Positions 9,571-19,364 of a stretch of DNA of 64,000 bases are shown here, piece after piece. Position 1 is the stretch's first letter. The number at the start of each line of letters is the position of its first letter. The stretch is from Parabacteroides faecis (GTDB lineage Bacteria > Bacteroidota > Bacteroidia > Bacteroidales > Tannerellaceae), in contig NZ_BMPB01000016.1 of the NCBI RefSeq assembly GCF_014647375.1, positions 62,001 through 126,000 on the forward strand, in the 5' to 3' direction. The position numbers were made by a program, and so were the translations under genes. The notes under the pieces were generated by a model. That model was not told the origin of the DNA. It did not search any database and worked only from the letters and a program-made list of their open reading frames with translations.

Positions 9571-10788
9571 ATGTTAAAACCAATTGTATTATTATTCTTT
9601 TTTATATTTACATCTTGTATAAATAATTATCAATATGCACGTTTTCATGACGTTGATTTAACTGATGTCGATTATTTAGCCAATATAAAAAACGATACAG
9701 GCATAACTGTTTTGTTAGATAAGGTGGAAGATCAAATAAAGATTTCAGAATTAATAAAAGATGTAAAATATATTCCTTTGGAAACATCTGATAATTCGCT
9801 TATTTCACATATATCTGCGGTTGACATTTATAAAGATCGCATTTATATAGTGGATAATATTATGCAGAATAAGGTATATATATTCGACATTGATGGAAAG
9901 TTTATAAAAGCGATTGGTCAGAAAGGAGGAGGTCCTGAAGAATATGCTTTGCTAACAGGTATGACTATTGATCGAAAGAATGAACGACTGATTGTTTATG
10001 ATAATATGAAAAGGCGATTTATGTATTATACCTTGAATGGCGATTTTTGTCGAAGCGTACCAACTCCCTTTTCTTTCGCCGGTGAAATGATGGTGTCACC
10101 GAAAGGAGATTTAATGTCGGTTTCTAATAAGTCTAATATGAATACGCATTTGAAAGAGTTGGACGATTATCGTATTCTTTTTACTGATTCATTAGGAAAT
10201 GTGGTTAAGGGGGCTTTTAACTATGATGATAATAGCTCTCTGGCTATAGCTTATTCTCAATTATACAGGACAAATAGTGAATTAGTCTTTTATCCTCAGT
10301 ATATGAATTCTCTTTATACTGTAAATGATTCAACCATAACATTACGTTACAAGATTGATTTATCAAATTATTCTCCTTATAATTTATTAGATATTCAGAA
10401 TGTCAAATCAGAAAATGTATTTAATGAAATTACTCGTGGTAGTACATATTTGCAACCTAATATGATTGAAACAAATGATTTTTTATATTTTCTAGTTACA
10501 AATAAGACAGAATATATATTTTCTTTTTTTGATAAGAAAACTAATAATATTATTAGTTTTCATGGGTTTGATTATGACGGAGATTGTGTTTTCAATCCAA
10601 CTATTACTCGAATGAATTCTTATCAGGATTATTTTGTATCAAGTGTACCTGTTGAATTTTTAAAAATGATTAAATCAAATAGAGATAAATCCGATAATAA
10701 ATTTTCTGATAATGTTGCATCTATGATAGATAGCTTGCATGAAGATGATAATAATGTATTGGTTCTATTTAAGCTGAATGAATTATGA
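9571..10788 (+). CDS. 6-bladed beta-propeller lipoprotein inserted between sigma and anti-sigma genes
   Basis: A 405-residue lipoprotein with lipobox FTSC (Cys16). The mature part has the pattern of Bacteroidota 6-bladed beta-propellers (BF3164-like/DUF4934 type): VKYIPLETSDNS near residue 70, DRIYIVDN, KVYIFDIDGKFIKAIGQKGGGPEEY and a following series of blade-like repeats. The role is unknown. Members often stand beside regulators or RiPP genes, and three more are present between 38 and 56 kb. Its base composition is clearly more AT-rich than the sigma and FecR genes on either side, and direct repeats flank it, so it probably arrived after the sigma/FecR unit was formed. Confidence 0.85.
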   Translation: MLKPIVLLFFFIFTSCINNYQYARFHDVDLTDVDYLANIKNDTGITVLLDKVEDQIKISELIKDVKYIPLETSDNSLISHISAVDIYKDRIYIVDNIMQNKVYIFDIDGKFIKAIGQKGGGPEEYALLTGMTIDRKNERLIVYDNMKRRFMYYTLNGDFCRSVPTPFSFAGEMMVSPKGDLMSVSNKSNMNTHLKELDDYRILFTDSLGNVVKGAFNYDDNSSLAIAYSQLYRTNSELVFYPQYMNSLYTVNDSTITLRYKIDLSNYSPYNLLDIQNVKSENVFNEITRGSTYLQPNMIETNDFLYFLVTNKTEYIFSFFDKKTNNIISFHGFDYDGDCVFNPTITRMNSYQDYFVSSVPVEFLKMIKSNRDKSDNKFSDNVASMIDSLHEDDNNVLVLFKLNEL

Positions 10789-10896
10789 GACTGTGATATC
10801 TGCTTCTTCAGCATTAAATAGTCTTACAGAATATCCATAGGGGATATTTGGATCAAATTTGCATGCTTCAAAAGTGTGATTGTCATATTTTAAATC
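10783..10896 (-). pseudogene. C-terminal fragment of an unidentified gene on the minus strand
   Basis: Reading the minus strand gives 37 residues with a protein-like composition (it includes FDPNIPYGYSVRLF and ends ITVS) and a stop that overlaps the stop of the lipoprotein gene. An in-frame TAG at 10897-10899 closes it upstream, close to the second direct repeat at 10903. It looks like the tail of a gene brought in with the insertion. I do not recognise the family. Confidence 0.45.
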
Positions 10897-10902
10897 CTAT
10901 GT

Positions 10903-10981
10903 GAATAAATTATTTGAAAAAAATCACTTTTTGAGTAGGACATTTTTTTTTCGTCTGCGTCTTTTATATGTAAGCACATTT
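10903..10981 (+). repeat. Direct repeat, copy 2 (before fecR)
   Basis: The near-identical partner of 9481-9558; copy 2 ends 10 bases before the FecR start codon. The two copies bracket the inserted lipoprotein gene and the minus-strand gene fragment. Confidence 0.9.
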
Positions 10982-10991
10982 GAAAAACAGA

Positions 10992-12134
10992 ATGAAAACA
11001 GATCACGATATATTTGATGATGACACTTTTCGGCCTCGGGACAGGGAAGAAAAGAAAAAAATAGAATTTTTCTGGGAGGATTGCCTGCCGGAAGAAGAGG
11101 AGGATGTGGTCGCTTCGATCCGTGCTAAAGCTCTCCGGAAAATACAGGAAGAAGGGAAACAGCAGGTTCTTCCGTCTGCAAAGAAAAAAAGAACAAACAG
11201 GTTTTATATTGCAGTTGCCTCTGTTGCGGCAACTATCGCTGTATTGTTGAGCATACCTTATATATCCGATGATCTTTCTCAAAAGGAAGACTTCAGGCAG
11301 GTCATTGCCCTGATGGATATGCTTCCGGTCGAGGAAACGGACGATGTGGTACTGGTGATGTCTGATCAGGAGAAGTTACAATTAGCTTCTGACGCGAAAA
11401 TTGTTTATACGCCGAAGGGCGAAGTCTCTGTTGATTCGGAAGAACTTCCGGTGGCTGAGTCCGGACAGAAGGACGTAACGACACCTTACCATGAGTCATA
11501 TAACCAGTTGATCGTACCGAAAGGAAGACGTTCCCAACTGTTACTGTCAGACGGTACCAAGGTGTGGGTAAATGCCGGGACTAAAGTGGTCTATCCTCGT
11601 GTTTTCGGAGAAAAGAAACGCGAGATATACGTAGACGGTGAGGTTTATCTGGAAGTAACTCATGATGAGAAGCGTCCTTTCTATGTGAATACCGAGGGCT
11701 TTGAAGTAAAAGTGTTAGGTACTTCTTTTGATGTTTTTGCCTATAAACAACTGGCAACCAGTCGTGTTGTATTGGTTAACGGATCGGTAGAGATCAAGGA
11801 CCAGCAGAACAAACAGATGAAGATGGTGCCCAATGAGCTTGTCTCGCTTGAGAAAAATAGTATTACCGACAAAAGAACAGTGAATGCGGGTGATTACAAA
11901 GCCTGGATCGATGGTGTGATGATTTTGAACGGTGATTATCTGAAACTGCTTGCCGAACGGTTAAGTTTGTTGTACGGAACAAAAATAGTATGTGATTCAT
12001 CTTTAGACAATGAACAGATATATGGGAAATTAGATCTCCGGGATGACCTGGATGAGATAATTGATTATATTAAATCGATGATTCCTCTTTCTGCGCGCGA
12101 AGAAAATGGAGTGATCTATTTAAAGAGAGAGTAG
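10992..12134 (+). CDS. FecR-family anti-sigma factor
   Basis: A 380-residue membrane protein from ATG 10992. A cytoplasmic acidic N-terminal region (1-68) holds the sigma factor, one membrane helix is at about 70-90, and the periplasmic FecR domain is at about 170-270 (WVNAGTKVVYPRVFG, REIYVDGEVYLEV, FYVNTEGFEVKVLGTSFDV), followed by a DUF4974 domain at about 310-378. It should pass the signal from the STN domain of the SusC at 12280 to the ECF factor at 8950. The inserted gene at 9571 separates it from its partner. Confidence 0.95.
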   Translation: MKTDHDIFDDDTFRPRDREEKKKIEFFWEDCLPEEEEDVVASIRAKALRKIQEEGKQQVLPSAKKKRTNRFYIAVASVAATIAVLLSIPYISDDLSQKEDFRQVIALMDMLPVEETDDVVLVMSDQEKLQLASDAKIVYTPKGEVSVDSEELPVAESGQKDVTTPYHESYNQLIVPKGRRSQLLLSDGTKVWVNAGTKVVYPRVFGEKKREIYVDGEVYLEVTHDEKRPFYVNTEGFEVKVLGTSFDVFAYKQLATSRVVLVNGSVEIKDQQNKQMKMVPNELVSLEKNSITDKRTVNAGDYKAWIDGVMILNGDYLKLLAERLSLLYGTKIVCDSSLDNEQIYGKLDLRDDLDEIIDYIKSMIPLSAREENGVIYLKRE

Positions 12135-12180
12135 TAATCTTTTTTAAATTAAAAAATTATGCCATGAAGAAGAGAAGTTA

Positions 12181-12228
12181 GCTTTTTTCATATGAAAAAA
12201 GCCGGATGATATGCCCGTATCATCCGGC
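12181..12228 (+). promoter_or_regulatory. Tandem hairpins between fecR and susC
   Basis: A perfect 22-base palindrome at 12181-12202 is followed directly by an 11-pair stem with a 6-base loop (12201-12211 with 12218-12228). There is no T run after the second stem. The pair could end fecR transcripts or adjust expression of the downstream susCD genes. Confidence 0.65.
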
Positions 12229-12279
12229 GGAGAATTAATCTAATCATATTAATGATTAATCAAAAATCTAAGTAAAGTT

Positions 12280-15200
12280 ATGAATAAGAAAATTAATCCT
12301 TGCAGGATAGCGAGGAGAAAACCTTTGTGTTTTTTTATAATTAGCATTTTTTTATTTTTTTCTACTACTTCGCTATATGCGGTAGAGAGTGACGTGTATA
12401 TACAACAGAAGAGTTTTACAGTGAAAATGGAAAATAAAACTGTAAAAGATGTAATTCATTACGTCGAGAGTAACAGTGAATTCATTTTCATGTACACGCA
12501 AAAGTTATTGAAAGTTCTCGATAAGAAAGTATCCATAGATGTCAAAGATAAGAATATCTCGTCGATCATGGAACTGTTAGCCTTGGAGACTGGTATCAGG
12601 TACGAAATAAAGGATCGGCAGATCATCTTATCGGAAGCGGCGGAAGCGCAACAACAGCAAAAGAAAGGTGTCAATATCAATGGTACGGTTTGGGATGAAC
12701 AAGGAAATCCTTTACCCGGTGTGAATGTGATTGTAAAATCGACCAATTCAGGTACGACTACCGATATTAACGGTAATTACTTTTTGTCGGTTCCCGGAAA
12801 GAACTCCGTCCTGACATTCAGTTATATTGGTTTTGAATCGCAGGATGTAACGGTGGGCGGACAAATCAATATCAATGTCAACCTGAAAGAGATATCTACC
12901 GGTCTGAACGAAGTGGTGGTAGTCGGTTTCGGTTCACAGAAAAGAGAGTCGATCGTGGGATCCATTACAACGATAGAACCAGGCCTGTTACAGCAAAGTC
13001 CGTCGCGTGCCCTGAGTAATAACCTGGCAGGTCAATTAGCCGGTGTGATCGCCGTGCAGCGTTCCGGTGAGCCGGGAGCAGATGGTTCGAGTTTCTGGAT
13101 CCGGGGTATTTCATCTTTCCAGAATGCAGGACGCAGCCCGCTGGTTTTGGTGGATGGCGTAGAACGGACATTGGACGATATGGATCCTTCGGAGATCGAG
13201 TCCTTCTCCGTGCTGAAAGATGCGGCAGCCAGTGCCGTTTATGGGGTACGTGGTGCGAATGGCGTTATCATCGTCAATACGAAGCGGGGTAAGTTAGGAA
13301 AACCGACTGTAGATGTACATTATGAACAAGGTTTTACCCAGCCGGTGAAGCTGCCTAAATTTATCGGTTCGGCGGATTATTTGTCATTAATGAATGAGCT
13401 GTCTCTGGATGGCGGAGGATCGACGATCTACTCTCCGGACCTGATCGAGAAATATCGTACTAATGCGGATCCTGAATTATATCCGAATGTAGACTGGTTG
13501 GATGAGATCACTAAAGACCATGCGACTAACCGGCGGGCAAATCTGACGGTAACCGGTGGTAGCGACGTTTTACGTTACGCGTTAGTCGCTTCTTATTATG
13601 GCGAACGGGGTATCTTTGAGCGTGATGAAAGCCAGACCTGGGATTCTTCCACTAAATTGAATAAATACAATATGCGTTCGAATGTAGATGTTAATATTAC
13701 GAAGACTACAATCGCCCGTATCAGTATCGGTGGTTATTTGCAGGAAACGAACGGAATGATAGATGATGGTGATACAAGGGCTTCGGATTTCGTCTTGGAT
13801 AAAGCCTTTGAGACGCCGCCGTTCGTTCACCCGGCTATCTATTCTTCCGGTGAAATACCGAAGGTGAAAAACCGTACTAATCCCTGGGCGAGAGCTACCC
13901 AGCATGGTTTTACAACTTACTCGAATGCAAAGATCGAATCGATGTTCTCCCTGGAACAAGATTTGAAGTTCCTGCTTCCCGGATTAAAAATCAAAGGTAT
14001 ATTCTCTTTTGATCGCTATATCCGTTCCGGCGTGGTTCGTTCAAAGAGTCCGGATTATTATTATCCGGCAACTCAACGTAATGAAGACGGAACATTGGAT
14101 ATTACGATCGCTGATTACGGACAAATGTTTTTAGGAAGCGAAGAAAAAAAAGAATGGGGTAACAAAGCTACTTATCTGGAAGGTAATTTAAGTTATTCTA
14201 ATAGATTCGGGGAACATGCTGTGGAAGGTATGTTCATGTATAATCAACGTGATTATCAGGACGGAAGTGTCGTTCCTTTTCGCCGGTTAGGTATTGCCGG
14301 AAGGACCTCTTATACTTATGGCAACCGTTACATAGGCGAGTTTAACTTTGGATATAACGGTTCGGAAAACTTTGCCAAAGGATATCGTTTTGGCTTCTTC
14401 CCGTCTTTCGCTGTCGGTTATTTATTGTCTGAAGAACCATTCATGGAAAAATTTAAAGATACATTTTCCAAAATAAAATTCAGAGGTTCATGGGGTTTGG
14501 TAGGTAATGATCAGTTGGAAGGACGGCGTTTTGCCTATATCACTACTATCAATAGTCATGATGATAATCAGTATAAGTGGGGTGTGAATAACGATTATCA
14601 CCGTACAGGTCGTTATGAAGGAGATTTCGGTATCCCTAATCTGACTTGGGAAACTGTGGAAAAGACGGATATAGGTTTTGAATTGGGGTTGTGGAATGCT
14701 CTTGATTTTCAATTCGACTGGTTCCAGGAACATCGTCGTGATATCTTTATGAAACGAAATACGATCCCGTCGGCAGCCGGTTTTATGAATACACCCTGGG
14801 CTAATTTCGGAAAAGTTGACAATAAAGGGGTTGACTTGTCCCTTACATTTAATAAGCAATTGAATAAAGACTGGTATCTGAGTTTGCGTGGTACGATGAC
14901 CTATGCTAAGAATGAGGTCATTGAGAAAGACGAAGCTCCGGGTAGATTAGGAACAAACCGGCAGGAGACTGGCTTGCCTGTCAATCAGTTGTTCGGACTC
15001 GTTGCGGAAGGTTTATTTACCGAGGATGATTTTGAAAATGTAGAGCAGGGTGTATTGAAAGATGGAATACCTACTCATACGTTCAGTTCCAAGGTTCGGC
15101 CGGGTGATATCAGGTACCGTGATGTGGATGGAGACGGCTCGATCACAGATATGGACCAGGTTCCTTTGGGAGGAACGAAAGATCCGCAGATAGTTTACGG

Positions 15201-15669
15201 TTTCGGTGGAAATGTCACTTACAAGAATTTCGATTTGAATATTTTCTTCCAGGGAAACGGCAGAACCTGGCGTTTTATCGGAGGTTCAGGATTCCTGCCC
15301 GGAAGTTCGATGGGCTCTATGTATAATATTTATGATAATTATCAGGATCGCTGGACATCGGAAAACCCAAGTCAGGATGTCTTTTATCCGCGTTTGACCT
15401 ACGGGCAAAATGAAAATAACCTGAAAGAGTCGACCTGGTGGTTACGTAATATGAGCATGTTGCGCGTGAAGGATATCGAAGTAGGATATCGTTTTCCCAA
15501 AGCATGGATGAGCAAGATCGGTGTAAGATCGCTCCGCCTTTATCTGAAGGGTTCTAATTTGCTGACTTTTTCAGGTTTCAAGATGTGGGATCCGGAACTC
15601 GATACAAATAACGGTATGAAATATCCGATCATGAAGTCGGTTTCTTTCGGATTGGATGTTAATTTCTAA
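12280..15669 (+). CDS. SusC-like TonB-dependent receptor with STN signalling domain
   Basis: A 1,129-residue outer-membrane receptor. After a signal peptide (about 1-36) comes an STN domain (about 46-117, KTVKDVIHYVESNSEFIFMY), a carboxypeptidase-like regulatory domain (about 125-205, INGTVWDEQGNPLPGVNV), the TonB box and plug (LNEVVVVGFGSQKRE and the SPLVLVDGVERTLDDMDPSEIESFSVLKDA region) and a large barrel ending in SFGLDVNF. The STN domain marks it as the signalling receptor of the ECF/FecR relay encoded upstream. The substrate is unknown; no enzyme genes lie next to it. Confidence 0.96.
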   Translation: MNKKINPCRIARRKPLCFFIISIFLFFSTTSLYAVESDVYIQQKSFTVKMENKTVKDVIHYVESNSEFIFMYTQKLLKVLDKKVSIDVKDKNISSIMELLALETGIRYEIKDRQIILSEAAEAQQQQKKGVNINGTVWDEQGNPLPGVNVIVKSTNSGTTTDINGNYFLSVPGKNSVLTFSYIGFESQDVTVGGQININVNLKEISTGLNEVVVVGFGSQKRESIVGSITTIEPGLLQQSPSRALSNNLAGQLAGVIAVQRSGEPGADGSSFWIRGISSFQNAGRSPLVLVDGVERTLDDMDPSEIESFSVLKDAAASAVYGVRGANGVIIVNTKRGKLGKPTVDVHYEQGFTQPVKLPKFIGSADYLSLMNELSLDGGGSTIYSPDLIEKYRTNADPELYPNVDWLDEITKDHATNRRANLTVTGGSDVLRYALVASYYGERGIFERDESQTWDSSTKLNKYNMRSNVDVNITKTTIARISIGGYLQETNGMIDDGDTRASDFVLDKAFETPPFVHPAIYSSGEIPKVKNRTNPWARATQHGFTTYSNAKIESMFSLEQDLKFLLPGLKIKGIFSFDRYIRSGVVRSKSPDYYYPATQRNEDGTLDITIADYGQMFLGSEEKKEWGNKATYLEGNLSYSNRFGEHAVEGMFMYNQRDYQDGSVVPFRRLGIAGRTSYTYGNRYIGEFNFGYNGSENFAKGYRFGFFPSFAVGYLLSEEPFMEKFKDTFSKIKFRGSWGLVGNDQLEGRRFAYITTINSHDDNQYKWGVNNDYHRTGRYEGDFGIPNLTWETVEKTDIGFELGLWNALDFQFDWFQEHRRDIFMKRNTIPSAAGFMNTPWANFGKVDNKGVDLSLTFNKQLNKDWYLSLRGTMTYAKNEVIEKDEAPGRLGTNRQETGLPVNQLFGLVAEGLFTEDDFENVEQGVLKDGIPTHTFSSKVRPGDIRYRDVDGDGSITDMDQVPLGGTKDPQIVYGFGGNVTYKNFDLNIFFQGNGRTWRFIGGSGFLPGSSMGSMYNIYDNYQDRWTSENPSQDVFYPRLTYGQNENNLKESTWWLRNMSMLRVKDIEVGYRFPKAWMSKIGVRSLRLYLKGSNLLTFSGFKMWDPELDTNNGMKYPIMKSVSFGLDVNF

Positions 15670-15678
15670 TATCATAAA

Positions 15679-17628
15679 ATGACTAATATGAAAACTCTAA
15701 ATTTATTCAAGTATATAGGTGTTTCTGCTATATGTCTGGTCTTGAACGGTTGTTCTGATTTTATCGACAATGCTCCTGATGACCAGCTGACACTGGAGAT
15801 GGTTTTTAACGATAAGACCCGTACGGAAGACTGGCTGGCTAATATCTACTCCCGTGTCCCGGATCCTTACTGGGGATATGCCAACAAGATCGGTTGGGAA
15901 ATTGCAGGTGATGATATGACTGCTTCGCAGCGTTGGGTACAATGGTGGGGTGGCACATTACTTAATTTCCGCGTGGGTAATTTTTATACGAGTTCCGATT
16001 GGGATGCCAGATTCTGGAATGAATTGCCCCAACGCATCCGTTCTGCTTATATCCTGATCAACAATGCTCATGCCAATCCCTTGCAAAAAGTAACGGAAGA
16101 AGATATAGAAACGATGAGAAACGAATGCCGTTTCCTGATTGCATATTATTACTGGACAATGACAGAAGCTTATGGTTCTGTGCCTTATTTCGGTGATGTG
16201 GTCGATGTGAATGCACCGTTGGAAGAAATGACGGTCGGACAGATGGCTTTCGATGATATGGTAGATATGCTCGATAAGCAATTGCTGGAATTGTCGGGTA
16301 AACTGCCGGCAAAATGGGAAGAAGCCTTTTTCGGCAGGGCAACCTCGATCGCCTGTCTGGCGGTACGGGCACGTATGCTCTTATTTGCAGCAAGTCCGTT
16401 AGTGAACGGAAATGAGATGTACAAAGGATTTTTGAACAATGACGGTAAGGAGCGCTTCAATTCGGCTTACGACCCGAATAAATGGAAGAAAGCGGCGGAT
16501 GCCTGTAAACTGTTGATCGATAAAGCGCATGAAGCAGGACACGGATTATATTATGAATATATTAATGGTAAGATCGATCCGTTTATGTCATGTTATAATT
16601 TGCAATTGAAGAAAACATCCGAGGGTAATAATGAAATATTGTTTGCCCGTCCTGATTGTAATTATGGGGATTGGGAAGGCCATTCAACTCCCCGAGGATG
16701 CGGTGGAAACGGAGGATACGGTGTTACACAAGGGTTAGTGGATGCTTTCTTTATGAAGAACGGGCAATCTCCGATCCTGGGATATAATGCAGACGGCTCT
16801 CCTGTTATCAATGAAGCATCGGGTTACACGGAAAAAGGCTTTTCTGCTGAACCGGAGATAAGGGAAACGAATTGGGATCCTTGTCGTAAATACCAGGGAG
16901 TGAAATCCGGACAGATAACGACTCCGAATACCTTCAATATGTATAGCAACCGTGAACCGCGTTTTTATCTGGCTGTATTGTATAACGGTGCCTGGTTCCA
17001 TCAGGAAGGACGTATGACGGAGATGATGTCTAACCAGGCGGACGGAGGACCGACCCACGATGCGCCTCAAAACGGCTACCTGAACAGGAAGAAAATATCA
17101 CTGGAATCTATTCCTAGAGATGGCAAACGTCCTTATCGTCCGGGTATCCTGTACCGTATGGGAGAGGCTTACCTGAATTATGCGGAGGCTTTGAACGAAT
17201 GTGAACCGGGAAATAAAGATATCATACTTTATCTGAATAAGATCCGTGAACGTGCCGGTATTCCTGAATACGGAACAGGTACAGATAACAATGGCTTCCA
17301 ACGCATCCCTTATACAGACAATCAGGCGACAGTACGTGAACTGATTCGTAAAGAACGTCGTGTTGAATTATGTTGCGAAGGTATCCGTTATCATGATGTC
17401 CGTCGTTGGAAATTAGGTGAAGAACTGCTGAACGGGTATGATTATGGAATGAATTTCGGCGGTACGGAGTATTCGGACGATGCTTCCAACAGCAATGCAT
17501 TCTTTGTCCGTTCAAAATGTTTGTTGCGTGCATTCCAGAAGAAACAGTATTGGATGCCTATCCATCAGAGTGAAGTGGATAAAGACCCGACTTTGGTTCA
17601 GGCCCCTTTCTGGAATACGAATGAGTAA
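15679..17628 (+). CDS. SusD/RagB-family outer-membrane lipoprotein (long form)
   Basis: A 649-residue lipoprotein with lipobox LNGC. A second in-frame ATG at 15688 is an equally good start. It has the SusD domains: an N-terminal TPR-like region (CRFLIAYYYWTMTEAYGSVPYFGDVV) and the C-terminal signature (YRMGEAYLNYAEALNECEPGN, IRKERRVELCCEGIRYHDVRRW). It follows its SusC by 9 bases. At about 650 residues it is longer than the other SusD proteins here. A strong terminator follows it. Confidence 0.95.
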   Translation: MTNMKTLNLFKYIGVSAICLVLNGCSDFIDNAPDDQLTLEMVFNDKTRTEDWLANIYSRVPDPYWGYANKIGWEIAGDDMTASQRWVQWWGGTLLNFRVGNFYTSSDWDARFWNELPQRIRSAYILINNAHANPLQKVTEEDIETMRNECRFLIAYYYWTMTEAYGSVPYFGDVVDVNAPLEEMTVGQMAFDDMVDMLDKQLLELSGKLPAKWEEAFFGRATSIACLAVRARMLLFAASPLVNGNEMYKGFLNNDGKERFNSAYDPNKWKKAADACKLLIDKAHEAGHGLYYEYINGKIDPFMSCYNLQLKKTSEGNNEILFARPDCNYGDWEGHSTPRGCGGNGGYGVTQGLVDAFFMKNGQSPILGYNADGSPVINEASGYTEKGFSAEPEIRETNWDPCRKYQGVKSGQITTPNTFNMYSNREPRFYLAVLYNGAWFHQEGRMTEMMSNQADGGPTHDAPQNGYLNRKKISLESIPRDGKRPYRPGILYRMGEAYLNYAEALNECEPGNKDIILYLNKIRERAGIPEYGTGTDNNGFQRIPYTDNQATVRELIRKERRVELCCEGIRYHDVRRWKLGEELLNGYDYGMNFGGTEYSDDASNSNAFFVRSKCLLRAFQKKQYWMPIHQSEVDKDPTLVQAPFWNTNE

Positions 17629-17670
17629 AATAGAAGTGTGTTTTTAATTATTATATAGTTTATTGCAAAA

Positions 17671-17700
17671 GAGGATGTTAATACTAACATCCTCTTTTAT
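17671..17700. terminator. Bidirectional terminator between susD and mlaF
   Basis: A perfect 10-pair stem (17671-17680 with 17685-17694) with a 4-base loop has AAAA before it and TTTTAT after it. It lies between two convergent genes and should serve both. Confidence 0.88.
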
Positions 17701-17733
17701 TTAATATCCCATTCTCAATTTTTAATTAAAAAG

Positions 17734-18504
17734 TTATCCTTCTTCCTGCTTCATCTCTACTTCTTTCACTTTCCGGAACAGATCGGACGCAAAAATAAAG
17801 TCGTTCAATGCTTTATTATTCGAGGTGATGACCTGGTCTTTCGTTCCCTGCCATTCTTTTACACCTTCCTTGATAAAGATGATGTTTTCTCCGATATTCA
17901 TAACGGAGTTCATGTCGTGGGTATTGATAACGGTCGTCATCTGGTATTCGGTAGTGATATCATGGATCAGATCGTCTATCAGCAACGATGTTTTAGGGTC
18001 CAGGCCCGAGTTCGGTTCATCACAGAATAAATACTTCGGATTCAAAGCGATCGCGCGGGCAATGGCAGCACGTTTCATCATACCACCGCTGATCTCGGAC
18101 GGGTATAAATGTTCAGCTTCCTCAAGATTGACACGTTCCAGGCAGAACATGGCCCTTTTTTCTCTATCTTTATAAGACTCTTTCGAGAACATATTGAGCG
18201 GGAACATCACATTTTCAAGAACGGTCATACTGTCAAACAAGGCAGATCCCTGGAACAGCATTCCCATTTCCCGGCGGAGCATGTTCAACTCCTGTTTGTT
18301 CATTGAAGTAAGGTCCCGTCCGTCATACAGAATCTCACCCGAATCAGGTTTCATCAGGCCGATAATATTTTTGATCAGAACCGTTTTACCCGAACCGCTT
18401 CGTCCGATGATCAGGTTGGTCTTCCCTGTTTCAAAGACTGCGCTGATATCGTTCAACACTTTACGGCCTTCAAATGATTTCGTTATGTTTTTTACTTCTA
18501 TCAT
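17734..18504 (-). CDS. MlaF-like ABC transporter ATPase
   Basis: A 256-residue ABC ATPase. Walker A is GRSGSGKT at 34-41, the signature is ISGGMMKRAAIARAI around 139-153 and Walker B is YLFCDEPNSGLDP around 158-170. The ISGGM form of the signature and the MlaE-type permease just upstream identify it as the ATPase of an Mla/MCE lipid transporter, which moves phospholipids between the outer and inner membranes. The MCE substrate-binding protein (MlaD) is not encoded beside it. Confidence 0.92.
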   Translation of the reverse strand: MIEVKNITKSFEGRKVLNDISAVFETGKTNLIIGRSGSGKTVLIKNIIGLMKPDSGEILYDGRDLTSMNKQELNMLRREMGMLFQGSALFDSMTVLENVMFPLNMFSKESYKDREKRAMFCLERVNLEEAEHLYPSEISGGMMKRAAIARAIALNPKYLFCDEPNSGLDPKTSLLIDDLIHDITTEYQMTTVINTHDMNSVMNIGENIIFIKEGVKEWQGTKDQVITSNNKALNDFIFASDLFRKVKEVEMKQEEG

Positions 18505-18507
18505 TTT

Positions 18508-19257
18508 TTACGTAAGCATTAAGTGGGTCATTATTACGTCTGCCAGCAGGATCATGATGCTGCTCATTACGACAGCATTCGTACTCGCTTTACCGACTTC
18601 GAGTGCTCCTCCTTTCACATAGTAACCGAAATAAGCGGCTATCGATGAGATGATGAAGGCGTAAACTACCGATTTTATAATAGAATACCAGATATAAAAT
18701 TCATTGAAATAAAATTGCAATCCATATTCGAAGGAAGCCGGTGTCATGCCCGTTCCTGTTGAATGGCTGGCCGCTATACCTCCCAGTATCCCGGTGAACA
18801 TACTGAAAATAACCAGTACGGGAATAAAGATCATCAGCCCTGCGATTTTCGGCATGATCAGGAAGTTGGCGGAGTTGACGCCCATGATCTCCATCGCATC
18901 GATCTGTTCTGTTACCCGCATCGTACCGATCTCGGATGCAATGTTACTCCCGACCTTACCGGCAAGAATCAGACACATGATAGAGGATGAAAACTCCAGC
19001 AGGATAATTTCACGGGTCGTATATCCGATCGTAAATTTAGGAATCAGCGGAGAGCTGATATTCAACGATATCTGGATGGCGATAACCGTACCGATAAAAA
19101 CGGAGATGATAATTACGATCCAAAGAGAATCTACCCCCAGCTTATATATTTCTTTTATCAATTGTTTGAAGAACATGCTCCATCTGTCAGGGATCGACAA
19201 GGATTTTCCCATCAAGATGACATATTCTCCCATTCTTTGTAATGCTTTATTCATCAT
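18508..19257 (-). CDS. MlaE-like ABC transporter permease
   Basis: A 249-residue membrane protein of the MlaE/YrbE family (DUF140). It has several hydrophobic segments and the family region FSSSIMCLILAGKVGSNIASEIGTMRVTEQIDAMEIMGVNS, which contains the conserved GxxGSxxAxExGxMxVxEQxxA pattern. It ends three bases before the ATPase gene starts, so the two are co-translated. Two adjacent ATG codons occur at the start; the upstream one was used. A TATATTTG box on the minus strand at 19287-19294 is a likely promoter. Confidence 0.92.
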   Translation of the reverse strand: MMNKALQRMGEYVILMGKSLSIPDRWSMFFKQLIKEIYKLGVDSLWIVIIISVFIGTVIAIQISLNISSPLIPKFTIGYTTREIILLEFSSSIMCLILAGKVGSNIASEIGTMRVTEQIDAMEIMGVNSANFLIMPKIAGLMIFIPVLVIFSMFTGILGGIAASHSTGTGMTPASFEYGLQFYFNEFYIWYSIIKSVVYAFIISSIAAYFGYYVKGGALEVGKASTNAVVMSSIMILLADVIMTHLMLT

Positions 19258-19286
19258 TTTATTGATTACTTATCTGTTCCAGTCTG

Positions 19287-19294
19287 CAAATATA
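19287..19294 (-). promoter_or_regulatory. Possible -7 box for the mlaEF pair
   Basis: On the minus strand this reads TATATTTG, a full match to TAnnTTTG, about 30 bases before the mlaE start codon. No clear -33 TTTG is seen at the usual distance. Confidence 0.45.
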
Positions 19295-19364
19295 ACTGAA
19301 ATATGTCAACAACTGTTCATGGTTTAGGATTTTATAGCTTACCCGGAATGTATAAGACAATCCG

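Noticed and set aside
17734-19257. MlaEF as part of the carbamoyltransferase operon
   Set aside because: A 107-base gap with its own -7 box separates them, and these transporter genes are usually independent.
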